In this document: positions 26,992 to 35,621 of the stretch, piece by piece
Layout: each line of letters opens with the position of its first letter
Numbering within the stretch: position 1 is the first letter of the stretch
Assembly (NCBI GenBank): GCA_035571835.1
Contig: DATNBU010000042.1
Coordinates: forward strand, 1-64,000
Length of the DNA stretch: 64,000 bases
Direction of reading: 5' to 3'
Source: Candidatus Limnocylindrales bacterium
GTDB lineage: Bacteria > Desulfobacterota > Binatia > UBA1149 > CAITLU01
Notes under the pieces: model-generated
What the model saw: only the letters and a program-made list of their open reading frames with translations
Told to the model about the DNA's origin: nothing
Database searches by the model: none
Position numbers and translations under genes: made by a program

Positions 26992-27990
26992 ATGGAAAAA
27001 CTGCCCTACTCCCGCATCGCGGTGACTGGAGCCTCCGGATACGTCGGCCGGCAGGTCGTTGCCGCGCTCGCGGAAGGTCATTCGGTCGCAAGGGTCCTCG
27101 CGCTCGACATTCGCCTGCCGGAAGAGAGCGAACGCCGAGCCGGAGTGGCTTACGAGGAGGCCGACGTACGTTCCGCGGACTTCACCGAAATATTTCGCCG
27201 CCACGGCATCGAGCTCGTCGTCCATCTCGCGGCGATCGTCACGCCGCCGGCCGGCATGACCCGCGAGCTCGAGTTCGCCGTCGACGTGACCGGAACCGGC
27301 AACGTCCTGGCCGGCTGCACCGGTGCCGGCGTGCGCAAGATCATCTACACGAGCAGCGGCGCCGCGTACGGCTACCACGCCGACAACCCCGGACTGCTGC
27401 GCGAGGACGACCCGCTGCGTGGAAACCCCGAATTCGCGTACTCCGACCACAAACGCCTCGTCGAGGAGATGCTCGAACGGTGGCGCGAGAGTCATCCCGA
27501 GCTGGTTCAGCTCATCCTTCGGTCCGGCACGATCCTGGGCGCCGATGCGCACAACCAGATCACCGACATGTTCGATCGCGCCGTCGTGTTCGGAGTGCGC
27601 GGCGCGACCGCACCGTTCGTGCTCGTGTGGGATCAGGACGTCGTCGGTGCGATCCTTCACGCCATCCATGCGGGCGGAAGCGGGATCTACAACCTGGCCG
27701 GTGACGGCACGCTCGCGCTGCCCGAGATCGCACGTCTGCTCAACAAACCGTATGTCGCGCTGCCGGCAGCCCTCCTCGGTTACGCGCTCGCGATGCTGCA
27801 TCGGCTCGGCCTTTCCCAGTATGGACCCGAGCAGGTCGGCTTCCTGCGCTACCGGCCTGTCCTCGACAATTCCCGTCTCAAGAAAGAGTTCGGCTACGTT
27901 CCGCGCCGCACCACGCGTGAGACATTCGAGTTTTTCGTCAACGCGCGATCGAACCATTCCTCCGGTGACTACGATGCGCGCGCAGCGTGA
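26992..27990 (+). CDS. NAD-dependent epimerase/dehydratase family protein
   Basis: A 332-residue extended SDR. It has the nucleotide loop VTGASGYVGRQV, LVVHLAAIVTPP, the Ser strand IIYTSSGAAYGYH and the catalytic Y-x3-K in YSDHKRLVEEM. It is most like UDP-sugar epimerase/NAD-dehydratase enzymes, but non-sugar substrates are common. It lies five bases after the ThDP enzyme and overlaps the next SDR by 17 bases, so it is a middle gene of the operon. The substrate is unknown. Confidence 0.88.
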   Translation: MEKLPYSRIAVTGASGYVGRQVVAALAEGHSVARVLALDIRLPEESERRAGVAYEEADVRSADFTEIFRRHGIELVVHLAAIVTPPAGMTRELEFAVDVTGTGNVLAGCTGAGVRKIIYTSSGAAYGYHADNPGLLREDDPLRGNPEFAYSDHKRLVEEMLERWRESHPELVQLILRSGTILGADAHNQITDMFDRAVVFGVRGATAPFVLVWDQDVVGAILHAIHAGGSGIYNLAGDGTLALPEIARLLNKPYVALPAALLGYALAMLHRLGLSQYGPEQVGFLRYRPVLDNSRLKKEFGYVPRRTTRETFEFFVNARSNHSSGDYDARAA

Positions 27991-28816
27991 CTTCCGCGGC
28001 AAGGTCGTAGTGGTGACCGGTGCGGCCGGCGGCATCGGTGCCGCGCTCGCAGAGCGCTTCGCCCGCTCCGGCGCGCAGCTTGCGCTTCTCGACAGGGATG
28101 CCGAAGCGCTCGCGGCACTCGCGAGCCGGCTGGCCGGCAGCGGTACGGACTGCCTGGCCCTTGCGTGCGACATCACCGACGAGTTCGACGTTGCGCGCAC
28201 CATCGCCGCGGTCATCGCGCATTACGGCGGCGTGGACGTCCTGATCAACAATGCCGGCATCACACAGCGGAGCCTTTTCGCGGACACCAGCGTGAGCGTT
28301 TTCCGCAAAGTCATGGACGTGAATTTCTTTGGCTCCCTCCACTGCACGAAGGCAGCACTTGCAAGCCTTTCGGAGCGACGCGGAATGATCATCGTGACGA
28401 GCTCGATTGCCGGCGTGGCGCCGCTGTATGAGCGCAGCGGCTACGCGGCAAGCAAGCACGCGCTGCACGGGCTCTTCGCCTCGCTTCGGGCGGAGCTTTC
28501 CGGCAGCGGTGTCGACGTGATGATTGTCTGCCCGGGCTTCACGAAAACGGGCATCAGCCGGGCAGCACTCGACGGAACCGGTGGGACTGCGTCGCATGCA
28601 CAATCGACGGTCGGAAAGATGGCGACTCCCGAAAGCGTGGCCGATGCGGTGTTCGGCGGCGCCACACGCAACCAGCGACTGCTCGTTCTGACAACGGTCG
28701 GGAAAACGTCGGCTCTTCTTAACAGGCTTTTCCCGGACCTGTACGAACGCCTGATGACGCGCTCGATCCGCCGCGAGCTCGAACGTCAGGCTTGCCATGA
28801 CCTGGTGCAGACATGA
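27974..28816 (+). CDS. Classical SDR oxidoreductase (SDR family, DltE/DHRS7-like)
   Basis: A 280-residue short-chain dehydrogenase. It has GKVVVVTGAAGGIGAALAER, NNAGITQRSLF, the Ser strand VTSSIAGVAPLYERSG and YAASKHALHG. The C-terminal 50 residues form a longer substrate lid with a basic amphipathic end, like DHRS7-type enzymes that act on lipid or steroid alcohols. ATG 27974 lies inside the end of the epimerase gene, and its TGA overlaps the methyltransferase start (ATGA). Co-translation with both is likely. Confidence 0.88.
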   Translation: MRAQRDFRGKVVVVTGAAGGIGAALAERFARSGAQLALLDRDAEALAALASRLAGSGTDCLALACDITDEFDVARTIAAVIAHYGGVDVLINNAGITQRSLFADTSVSVFRKVMDVNFFGSLHCTKAALASLSERRGMIIVTSSIAGVAPLYERSGYAASKHALHGLFASLRAELSGSGVDVMIVCPGFTKTGISRAALDGTGGTASHAQSTVGKMATPESVADAVFGGATRNQRLLVLTTVGKTSALLNRLFPDLYERLMTRSIRRELERQACHDLVQT

Positions 28817-29457
28817 GCGGGACGGACGGGCCCAGGGACTGGTTCTTCGATACATGGTCGCGCTTCTATGACGAAGCCGTGATCCAGCGGTTCGTTTACC
28901 GTCCGGTCCACGACGCCGTGCTGAGCGAGTTGCGCAGCGAGCGCCCGGCTCGTGTGCTCGACCTCGGCTGCGGCACCGGCCTGCTCACGGAGCGCCTGCG
29001 GCGCGAGCTCGAAATCGCACACGTGACGGGTGCCGACTTCTCCGCGGGCATGCTGCAGCAGGCTGCGCGCCGCCGTCACGACATAGACTGGGTTCGGGCC
29101 AGTGCTCTTGCGCTTCCTTTCGCCGACTCCAGCTTCGATGCGATCACCAGCACGGAAGCATTTCACTGGTTCCCCGACCAGGCCGCGGCACTGCGCGAGT
29201 GCCGTCGCGTACTGGCGCCGGGTGGACGACTGCTGGTCGCGCTCGTAAACCCGGACTTCGAGCTGATAGGGACTGTGACGCAACTGCTGTCGCGTGTGGC
29301 CGGGCAGCCCTTCTACTGGCCGACCGCGATGGAGATGCGCACGATGCTCGAAGCCGCCGGCCTCGCGGTGGACTCACAGCGACGCCTGTTCCGGCTGTTC
29401 GCCGGACTGCTGCTTCCTCCGGTGCTTAGCGTAGCGCGAAAAGCAGTGATACGCTGA
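28813..29457 (+). CDS. Class I SAM-dependent methyltransferase
   Basis: A 214-residue methyltransferase of the UbiE/Coq5-like class. Motif I is RVLDLGCGTGLLTERL at about residue 47, the adenosine-binding acidic end is VTGADFSAGML, and the post-motif strand is LPFADSSFDAITSTEAFHWF followed by ECRRVLAPGGRLLVAL. It is the last gene of the ThDP operon; its ATG overlaps the TGA of the SDR. The substrate is unknown; the lipid- or ketone-acting neighbours suggest a small hydrophobic molecule. Confidence 0.9.
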   Translation: MSGTDGPRDWFFDTWSRFYDEAVIQRFVYRPVHDAVLSELRSERPARVLDLGCGTGLLTERLRRELEIAHVTGADFSAGMLQQAARRRHDIDWVRASALALPFADSSFDAITSTEAFHWFPDQAAALRECRRVLAPGGRLLVALVNPDFELIGTVTQLLSRVAGQPFYWPTAMEMRTMLEAAGLAVDSQRRLFRLFAGLLLPPVLSVARKAVIR

Positions 29458-29473
29458 CCGAACGACGTCCCGG

Positions 29474-29570
29474 CTCTACTGAACGAACGACTCTCGTCGT
29501 TCTACTGATCGAACGACTCTCGTCGTTCTACTGGTCGAACGACTCTCGTCGCTCTACTGCACGAACGACG
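29474..29570. repeat. Tandem array of ~26-bp units, each a hairpin
   Basis: Three units centred on GAACGACTCTCGTCGTTC (29485-29502, 29511-29528, 29537-29554, the last with one change) and a truncated fourth recur with a 26-bp period. Each 18-mer is a perfect or near-perfect 7-bp palindrome with a 4-base loop. The array lies between the convergent methyltransferase and SirB1 genes and encodes the last residues (SFVQ) of the latter. Confidence 0.88.
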
Positions 29571-30258
29571 CCGAGCTCGTCTCGCGTGCGGCTTCGAGGC
29601 CGTGCGACATCGCGATCACGGCGCTGAGCGCCGTTTCGTTTCCGGTCTGCGTGTAATGGCGGCGAAGGTTGTTGAGCATGCGCGCGAGCATCTGCGCGCG
29701 GCTGACCGGATCGAGAAACTCGTCGCGCCACGCGTCCGAGCCGAGGCCCTGCCGGCGAAGCAGCTCGAGCAGGCCGCTGCGATCGAGAACCAGTCCTTTA
29801 CGAAAGACGTCGAAATACCGCTTGGTCGGAGGATGAGAGACGATGAAGTGGCCCGGGAAGCCGACCCCCACCATCGGAACACCCGCACCCTGCGCGGCTT
29901 CGAGCACCACGAGCGAGAGCGTGATCGGAATTCCCCGCCGCCGCTCGAGGACATCGTTGAGGAAGCTGTTGCGCGGGTCGTAATAGTTCTCGCGATCGCC
30001 GTCGAAGCCGTGGTCTTCGAAAATCACGTCGAGCACCGATTCGACCGGATCGGTGCCCGGGAAACGCTCGACCGCAAGCCTGGCATCCTGGCGCAGCTCG
30101 GCGATCTCCTCGAGCCAGTAATTCATGTCGAGACCTGGATACGCGATGCGGGCGATCGCGAGCGCGGCGGCCGGAAGACTGATGTCCTCGTCGGCGCGGC
30201 TCACGAGGTCGACGAACAGACTTACAGGATCCTCACGGGTCGCCACCGGCACCTCCAT
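29554..30258 (-). CDS. SirB1-type transglutaminase-like protein
   Basis: A 234-residue protein of the SirB1/transglutaminase-like superfamily 2. The family core reads RNSFLNDVLERRRGIPITLS, then GVPMVGVGFPGHFIVSHPP, where in true cysteine enzymes the nucleophile sits. Here that position is near VGVGFPGHF, which keeps the His but shows no Cys, so catalysis is doubtful. The start used is ATG 30258; a GTG a few codons later is closer to GGAGG. It often occurs as a single gene. The C-terminus is set by the adjacent tandem repeat. Confidence 0.8.
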   Translation of the reverse strand: MEVPVATREDPVSLFVDLVSRADEDISLPAAALAIARIAYPGLDMNYWLEEIAELRQDARLAVERFPGTDPVESVLDVIFEDHGFDGDRENYYDPRNSFLNDVLERRRGIPITLSLVVLEAAQGAGVPMVGVGFPGHFIVSHPPTKRYFDVFRKGLVLDRSGLLELLRRQGLGSDAWRDEFLDPVSRAQMLARMLNNLRRHYTQTGNETALSAVIAMSHGLEAARETSSASFVQ

Positions 30259-30392
30259 TAGAGCGTCAAAAACACGAAAGGCCGCGCCCGTGGCACGACC
30301 CCCCACGTCATTAAGGGTCGCTCCGGACAGGGGAACAAGGGGTCTTTGCGTTTTGAGTGCAGCGATCCCTGGCTGGAGGGCAGGGAGAACGT

Positions 30393-31565
30393 CTAAAGGC
30401 CGACAACCGAGACAAAGCTGACACAGCGTCCGGGTGCGCCGCCGAGGTTGTGCGTCAGTCCGAGTTTCGGGCTCGGGATCTGGCGCGGGCCCGCTTCACC
30501 GCGAAGCTGCAGCCACATTTCGTACATCATCCGGAGTCCGGAGGCGCCGATCGGGTGGCCGAAGGACTTGAGACCTCCGTCCGGGTTGACCGGCAGGCGG
30601 CCGCCGAGATCGAACGCACCGGCAAGCACGTCGCGCCACGCGCCGCCGCGCTCGGCGAAACCGAGATCCTCGTAGAGCACGAGCTCGGTCGGCGTGAAGC
30701 AGTCGTGCACCTCGGCCATCGAGATCTCCTCGGCCGGCCTCGTCACGCCGGCCTGCGCATACGCGTCGCGCGCCGACGCGACGACCTCGGGGAACGTCGT
30801 GAAATCGTAGTCCTGCGACAGCGGCCCGGCCGCCGGCCCGGCGATGAACGACAGCGCCTTGATGAAAATCGGCTTGTCCGTGTACTTGTGCGCGTCTTCG
30901 GCGCGCACGACGATCGCTGCCGCCGAGCCGTCGCTTACGCCCGAGCAGTCCATGATCCCGAGCGGATCGGCCACGCGCGGCGACGAGCGGATCTGCTCGA
31001 GCGGAACCTCCTTGCGGAACTGCGCCTTCGGGTTTTTCGCGCCGTTCGCGTGGTTCTTGAACGCGATGCGCGAGAGAACTTCCTTGCCGGTCTCCTCGTC
31101 GAGCCCGTACTTCTTGAAATAGGCGGGCGCGAGCAGCGAGAACGACGCAGGCGCCGTCATCGCCGGAGAGGTGCCGTCGCTCGGCGGCGGAGTCACGACG
31201 AGGCCGGAAAAGCCCGAGTCTTTCAGCTTCTCGACACCGATCGCCATCACGCAGTCGTACGCGCCCGATGCCACCGCATAGCACGCGTTGCGCAGTGCCT
31301 CGCTTCCGGTCGCACAGTAATTCTCGACGTGCGTGACCGGCTTGTACTGGATCTTGAGAGGCTCGGAGAGCGTAAGGCCCGACAGGTTGCCCATGGTCCC
31401 GAGCCAGTACGCATCGACCTTGTCCGCATCGATCCCGGCGGACGCATACGCGGATTCGGCCGCTTCGATCAGGAGATCATCGAGGCTGCGCGTCCAGTGC
31501 TCGCCGAACGACGTGCATCCCATCCCGACGATCGCCACCCGGTCGCGAATTCCATTGCTCGCCAT
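30393..31565 (-). CDS. Thiolase-family acyltransferase (SCP2-thiolase/lipid-transfer type)
   Basis: A 390-residue thiolase-fold enzyme of the SCP2-thiolase branch. The nucleophile is in HVENYCATGSEALRNACYAV (Cys near residue 84), the first His-containing motif is AEVHDCFTPTELVLYEDL, and the second is SFGHPIGASGLRMMYEMW. The family cleaves or forms C-C bonds in 3-ketoacyl-CoA or 3-hydroxyacyl-CoA; members paired with DUF35 proteins act as retro-aldolases in steroid side-chain loss. It is last in the minus-strand operon; GGAGAG precedes ATG 31565, with a palindromic repeat just upstream. Confidence 0.9.
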   Translation of the reverse strand: MASNGIRDRVAIVGMGCTSFGEHWTRSLDDLLIEAAESAYASAGIDADKVDAYWLGTMGNLSGLTLSEPLKIQYKPVTHVENYCATGSEALRNACYAVASGAYDCVMAIGVEKLKDSGFSGLVVTPPPSDGTSPAMTAPASFSLLAPAYFKKYGLDEETGKEVLSRIAFKNHANGAKNPKAQFRKEVPLEQIRSSPRVADPLGIMDCSGVSDGSAAAIVVRAEDAHKYTDKPIFIKALSFIAGPAAGPLSQDYDFTTFPEVVASARDAYAQAGVTRPAEEISMAEVHDCFTPTELVLYEDLGFAERGGAWRDVLAGAFDLGGRLPVNPDGGLKSFGHPIGASGLRMMYEMWLQLRGEAGPRQIPSPKLGLTHNLGGAPGRCVSFVSVVGL

Positions 31566-31579
31566 TTCGCTCTCCTTTC

Positions 31580-31635
31580 AAAAAGGGGACAGGTACATTT
31601 AAATTTTCGCTGGAAAATTCGACCTGTCGCTTTTC
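31580..31635. repeat. REP-like palindrome, GGGGACAGGTACATTTA type
   Basis: AAAAAGGGGACAGGTACATT and the following TTTC bases pair with GAAAATTCGACCTGTCGCTT around a GCTG loop, giving an imperfect hairpin of 20 or more pairs. It fills the gap between the DUF35-fusion gene and the thiolase ribosome binding site. Relatives are at 33077, 36865 and 41182. Confidence 0.85.
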
Positions 31636-31640
31636 TCGTA

Positions 31641-33059
31641 TCACCGCGCGGGGCGCGCTTTCCAGAAATAGTTATGAATGCCGTCGGCTGTAAACAACCG
31701 GCGGAACGTCATCTCGAGCGGATCGCCGATCGCGACCTTTTCCGGCTCGACGTCGGTCAGCTCGCTCTGCACGCGCCCTCCGCCTTCGAAGTCGATCACC
31801 GCGACCACCATCGGCGGTTGCGGCGTGAATGCGAGTCGATCGACCGCAAACGTCTTGATGACCGCCGTTCCGTCCGAGAACCCGACCTCGCGCATCTGAT
31901 GCGACGCGCGGCACTGGACGCACACCTCCTGGGGTGGGAGATGCCGCGTCCCACATGCCGTGCACTCACTGCCGACCAGCGCGTATTTCCAGCGGTGCGA
32001 CCGCAGCGACGGCGGGCCGGCCGGGCGCTGCGGATCGGGGCGCCGCGGCGGCTCGGTCTCGAGCGTGCCGCGCCATTTGAGAAAACGCGTGTACGGAAGG
32101 TCGGCGCGCTTCGACGCGACCCACTGATCCACTGTGCGCGCGGCGTTGCGGCTGGCGATCGCGTCGGTCACGCGCAGCATCATCGCATCGACGCCGTCGG
32201 ACGCCGAGAACACGGCAATCCATTCGCCGGCCTTCGCGTTCTCGAGCGCGGTCGCGAGCATGAGCCCGACCTGCGCCGCGCCGGCGTGGCCGATCGTATC
32301 GAGTCGCGCGTCGACGACCTGCTCGGGCTTCAGTCCGGCCTGCGCGATGAACGCGGCCGACGCCCGCGCGTTGGGCGCGTCGACGATGACGTGCGCGATG
32401 TCGGCCGGAGCAACGCCCGCCGTCTTCAGCAGATTCTTCGCCGCACTCGCGAGCAGCGGCCCCCATCCCTGCGTCAGCGAGAAGCGTTCTTCCCACGACT
32501 TGGAGAACCGCTCGCCCGGAAGCCGCCAGCTGCTGAGGAACTCCATCGTCTCCGAGTACGTCGCGACGACCTCGGCAATCACACCGCTCGAGCCGAACAG
32601 GAAGGCTGCTCCCGCGTCCCCACCGCCCTGCTCGGCCGAACCCTCGGGAGCTCCGATGCGAATATCGCCCATCGTCGCGAGCGCCGTTCCTGCCGGCGCC
32701 GAAGCCATGGCCGATTCGTACGCGCCGATCATCGAGCCGAGGCCGGCGCGCAGCGAGCACGCGATGTCGAGCGCTCGCACCGAAGGCGGCAGGTCGAGCG
32801 CCGCATGGACGGTCGCGGCGTTGAGCTTCTCGATGTACGGCGGATCGGTCGTCGCCAGCGTCAGGCTGCGGATGCTCGCCCCGTCGTGGCCGCGAATGCA
32901 GTCGCGTGCCGCTTCGACCGCGAGCGTGACCGCGTCCTCGTCATACGCCGCCACCGCGCGCTCGCCCTTGCCGCCCGCGGTGCCGAGTGCCGCGCCGATG
33001 GTCTTGCGCACAATACGGTGAAACGGGACATAGGTTCCGAACGAGACAATGCCGGCCAT
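31641..33059 (-). CDS. HMG-CoA-synthase-like / DUF35 fusion protein
   Basis: A 472-residue fusion. Residues 1-320 are a thiolase-superfamily condensing domain like archaeal HMG-CoA synthase/KAS III, with the nucleophile region ALDIACSLRAGLGSM (Cys near residue 102). Residues 345-472 are a DUF35 domain: a Cys4 rubredoxin-like zinc ribbon (ECTACGTRHLPPQEVCVQC) and an OB fold. In archaea DUF35 bridges thiolase and HMG-CoA synthase. Here it is fused to the synthase next to a thiolase gene. The Glu and His of classical HMG-CoA synthases seem replaced (ATTDPPYIEK; HVIVDAPNARA). GGAGTG precedes ATG 33059. Confidence 0.86.
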   Translation of the reverse strand: MAGIVSFGTYVPFHRIVRKTIGAALGTAGGKGERAVAAYDEDAVTLAVEAARDCIRGHDGASIRSLTLATTDPPYIEKLNAATVHAALDLPPSVRALDIACSLRAGLGSMIGAYESAMASAPAGTALATMGDIRIGAPEGSAEQGGGDAGAAFLFGSSGVIAEVVATYSETMEFLSSWRLPGERFSKSWEERFSLTQGWGPLLASAAKNLLKTAGVAPADIAHVIVDAPNARASAAFIAQAGLKPEQVVDARLDTIGHAGAAQVGLMLATALENAKAGEWIAVFSASDGVDAMMLRVTDAIASRNAARTVDQWVASKRADLPYTRFLKWRGTLETEPPRRPDPQRPAGPPSLRSHRWKYALVGSECTACGTRHLPPQEVCVQCRASHQMREVGFSDGTAVIKTFAVDRLAFTPQPPMVVAVIDFEGGGRVQSELTDVEPEKVAIGDPLEMTFRRLFTADGIHNYFWKARPAR

Positions 33060-33076
33060 CGATCACTCCAGAAACG

Positions 33077-33126
33077 AAAAAGGGGACAGGTACATTTAAT
33101 TTTCCGCTGAAAATTTGAGCCTGCCC
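33077..33126. repeat. REP-like palindrome, GGGGACAGGTACATTTA type
   Basis: AAAAAGGGGACAGGTACATT plus TAATTTTC pairs with GAAAATTTGAGCCTGCCC around CGCT. It is in the 76-base gap between the E2-like gene and the DUF35-fusion gene. Confidence 0.84.
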
Positions 33127-33135
33127 GATCCGAGG

Positions 33136-33966
33136 CTACAGCTGTTCGGGGTGCTCGAGGCGGTGCCGGATCAATGCCAGACCGCGCGAGACATAGAATC
33201 CGTCCTCGGTGCGCTCGTCGTACGTGTACTTCAGGTCGAACACGTCTGCCGCCACGATCTCGCCGGCGTCGTTGACGACCGGCACTTTCTTGAGAAGGCC
33301 GATCGTCAGGAACACGGGAATCGTCCCGTAGTCGTAGTTGTGATGATAGCACGCGTCGAGGCCGACGCTGCCCAGATTGGCGACGAACGCGGTCGCGAAC
33401 AGCGGATCGTTGTCGATCATCGCCTTCGGAAAAAGATTGCGTTCGTTGAGCCAGCGGCCGATCCGGACGACGCGGGCGAGAACGAACGGCGGCATCTTCA
33501 GCAGAAGGCTGATCTCACGATCGGTGTCGGATTCCTTGCCGGAGCGGCCCATGAGCTGCGTATCCCACAGCGAGTCGACCATCTCCTCGAACGTCTCGTC
33601 CTTCGGAAAATTTCGCTTCGCGGTGTAGATGGGCGCGTCGTCGCTCATGCCGCGCTTGCCGGAGAACGACAGCCACACGCCGCGGCGCTGCCAGTAGCGG
33701 CCGCCCGCAACGAAACGGTTGACGCGCGGCCGGTCGTGAATGCACATCGCAAGCGACCGCAGCACCATGTGAAACACGGATGCCGGCCGCTCCGGCGGCC
33801 GCTTGGCGTTCAGACGCGCGAGGAACTCGATCGCCGGCGCGGCAAACACCTGGTCGCCGAAGAACACCGAGGATTCATTTCGCGACGGCATCACGAACGG
33901 CATGATGCGACGCACCGGATGCACGTCGGGAACAAGATCGGCGTCAGACCTGGAAAGTGGAGCCAC
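33136..33966 (-). CDS. Stand-alone E2-type acyltransferase-like protein (no lipoyl domain)
   Basis: A 276-residue protein resembling the catalytic domain of 2-oxo-acid dehydrogenase acyltransferases (E2). Recognisable parts are PAIEFLARLNAKRPPERPAS, TAFVANLGSVGLDACYHHNY, GTIPVFLTIGLLKKVPVV and the end of the active-site motif, here KYTYDERTEDGFYVSRGL. In E2 enzymes that motif is D-H-R-x2-D-G; here the His is Glu. There is no lipoyl or E1/E3-binding domain. It may be a CoA-binding enzyme without transacylase activity. The GTG start follows GGAGG, 18 bases after the GMC oxidoreductase. Confidence 0.75.
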   Translation of the reverse strand: MAPLSRSDADLVPDVHPVRRIMPFVMPSRNESSVFFGDQVFAAPAIEFLARLNAKRPPERPASVFHMVLRSLAMCIHDRPRVNRFVAGGRYWQRRGVWLSFSGKRGMSDDAPIYTAKRNFPKDETFEEMVDSLWDTQLMGRSGKESDTDREISLLLKMPPFVLARVVRIGRWLNERNLFPKAMIDNDPLFATAFVANLGSVGLDACYHHNYDYGTIPVFLTIGLLKKVPVVNDAGEIVAADVFDLKYTYDERTEDGFYVSRGLALIRHRLEHPEQL

Positions 33967-33984
33967 GGAACCTCCGGGGGTCGT

Positions 33985-35616
33985 TCAGGCGCCGGCGGCG
34001 GCCGCGGCAAGCGAACCGCGCGCACGCGCGAGATCGTCGGCCCAGCGCTCCGAGCAGCGCAGCGACAGCGCGACGATCGTTTCCATCGGATTCACGCCGA
34101 TCGAAGACGGGATGATGCTCGCGTCGGCGATGACGAGCCCGCCGAGGCCATGCACGCGGCCCCACGCATCGACGACGCCGCCCTTGCGGTCGCGCGACAT
34201 GCGGGCGCTGCTCATGATGTGCACCGTCATCAGCTCGATGTTGTGGCGCTTGCGCGGCCGCGAGTCGATGCGGCGCAGCTCGTCGGCGCTCTTCAGCTCG
34301 GCAAGGTCGCCGAACGGCAGCAGCACCGCTTTGGCACCGGCCGCAAACATCTGCTCGGCCGACATGCGCACGCCGCGGTGGATGGTCTCGACGTCGCGCG
34401 GCGAGAGCCGGAAGCTCATCCACGGCTCGAGGTCGGGACCGAGGCCGACGCGGCCGACGCCGGTGTCTTCGATCAGGCAGCCGGCCGTCATCATGTAGTT
34501 GTACAGCGCCATGCGCTCGGCGTGCTCGCGCCCGAAGCCCGGAATGCCGGTCGCCAGGATTCCCGGCGGCACGCCCGCATAGGCAAGCAGGATTCCGTCG
34601 TCGAGAAACTGATGGATCTGGTGCGCCTGATGCGCTCCGACCCACGGATTGACGCGATCCTCGAACACGCCGACGACTTTTGCGTTCGGATGCGTGTGCA
34701 GCCCGCGTCCGACCTGGCCGCCGAAGACTCCGCTGCGCATCAGGATCGCCGGCGTCTGGCGCGCACCGGCGGCGAGCACGACGAGATCGGCGAAGATTTC
34801 GAACTCGCCGAGCTTGACGCCGGCTTCGTTCTTGCGACGGCCGCGCTCGTCGACGAAATGGCCGCGCACGCCGACCGCCTGGCTGCCGCGAAACAGCACG
34901 CGCTTGACCTTTGCGTACGTGAGCAGGTGCGTGCCTTTGGCGAGCGTGCGCGGAATTTCGGTGACGAGCATCGAGCGCTTCGCGCCGGTCGGACAGCCGA
35001 AGCCGCAATTGTTGAGGCCGACGCAGCGATGCATGTCGCGCGGGTTGTCCTCGACGCGCCAGCCGAGCTTCTTTGCACCGGCGACGAACAGCTCGTCGTT
35101 TCGTCCGAGCGTGTCCTTGTTCTGATACTCGACGTGCAGGATCTGCTGCGCGCGCTCGAAGTACGGCGCCATGGACCGCGCGTCGGTTGCTTCGATGCGG
35201 AAGTCTTCGCTCCACTGCGCGAGCACATGCTCGGGAGTGGGCCACGACATGCCGCCGTTGATCGTCGTCGATCCGCCGACGCAGCGTCCTTCGGCGAAAA
35301 GGATCGGTGGGCGGCCCATGATCGAGCTGGTGCCGGCGTCGCGGTAGAGGCGCTGCAGCGACGAGATCGGATCGGTGCGGAACGACTCGGTACGGTGGAG
35401 CCCGCCTTCCTCAAGCAGCACCACATCGTAACCGGCATCGCGAAGCTGCGCAGCAGCCGGTGCACCGCCGGCGCCGGTTCCGACCACGACGACGTCGGTC
35501 ACATAACGGCGCCGCTTCGGGTCGCTGCCGAGGAAGCGGCCGTCTTCGACGTTCGGGTATTCGAGGTGGAACTCCGGCGGAGTTTCGTCGTGGACGTGAT
35601 CGGCGGGAAGCGGCAT
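33985..35616 (-). CDS. GMC-family FAD-dependent oxidoreductase
   Basis: A 543-residue glucose-methanol-choline oxidoreductase of the cholesterol-oxidase-like branch. It has the FAD dinucleotide loop VVVGTGAGGAPAAAQLRDAG at about residue 30-50, the substrate-domain RCVGGSTTINGGMSW, a Cys-rich NNCGFGCPTGAKRS, and the C-terminal NPMETIVALSLRCSER. It oxidises an alcohol or sterol to the carbonyl. ATG 35616 is used; a GTG nine bases earlier overlaps the preceding stop (GTGA). It is coupled to the small upstream gene, which probably encodes a partner subunit. Confidence 0.88.
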   Translation of the reverse strand: MPLPADHVHDETPPEFHLEYPNVEDGRFLGSDPKRRRYVTDVVVVGTGAGGAPAAAQLRDAGYDVVLLEEGGLHRTESFRTDPISSLQRLYRDAGTSSIMGRPPILFAEGRCVGGSTTINGGMSWPTPEHVLAQWSEDFRIEATDARSMAPYFERAQQILHVEYQNKDTLGRNDELFVAGAKKLGWRVEDNPRDMHRCVGLNNCGFGCPTGAKRSMLVTEIPRTLAKGTHLLTYAKVKRVLFRGSQAVGVRGHFVDERGRRKNEAGVKLGEFEIFADLVVLAAGARQTPAILMRSGVFGGQVGRGLHTHPNAKVVGVFEDRVNPWVGAHQAHQIHQFLDDGILLAYAGVPPGILATGIPGFGREHAERMALYNYMMTAGCLIEDTGVGRVGLGPDLEPWMSFRLSPRDVETIHRGVRMSAEQMFAAGAKAVLLPFGDLAELKSADELRRIDSRPRKRHNIELMTVHIMSSARMSRDRKGGVVDAWGRVHGLGGLVIADASIIPSSIGVNPMETIVALSLRCSERWADDLARARGSLAAAAAGA

Positions 35617-35621
35617 CGCGT

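Noticed and set aside
29474-29570. CRISPR array
   Set aside because: The units are palindromic with a 26-bp period and spacers of only about 8 bases; no cas genes are near.
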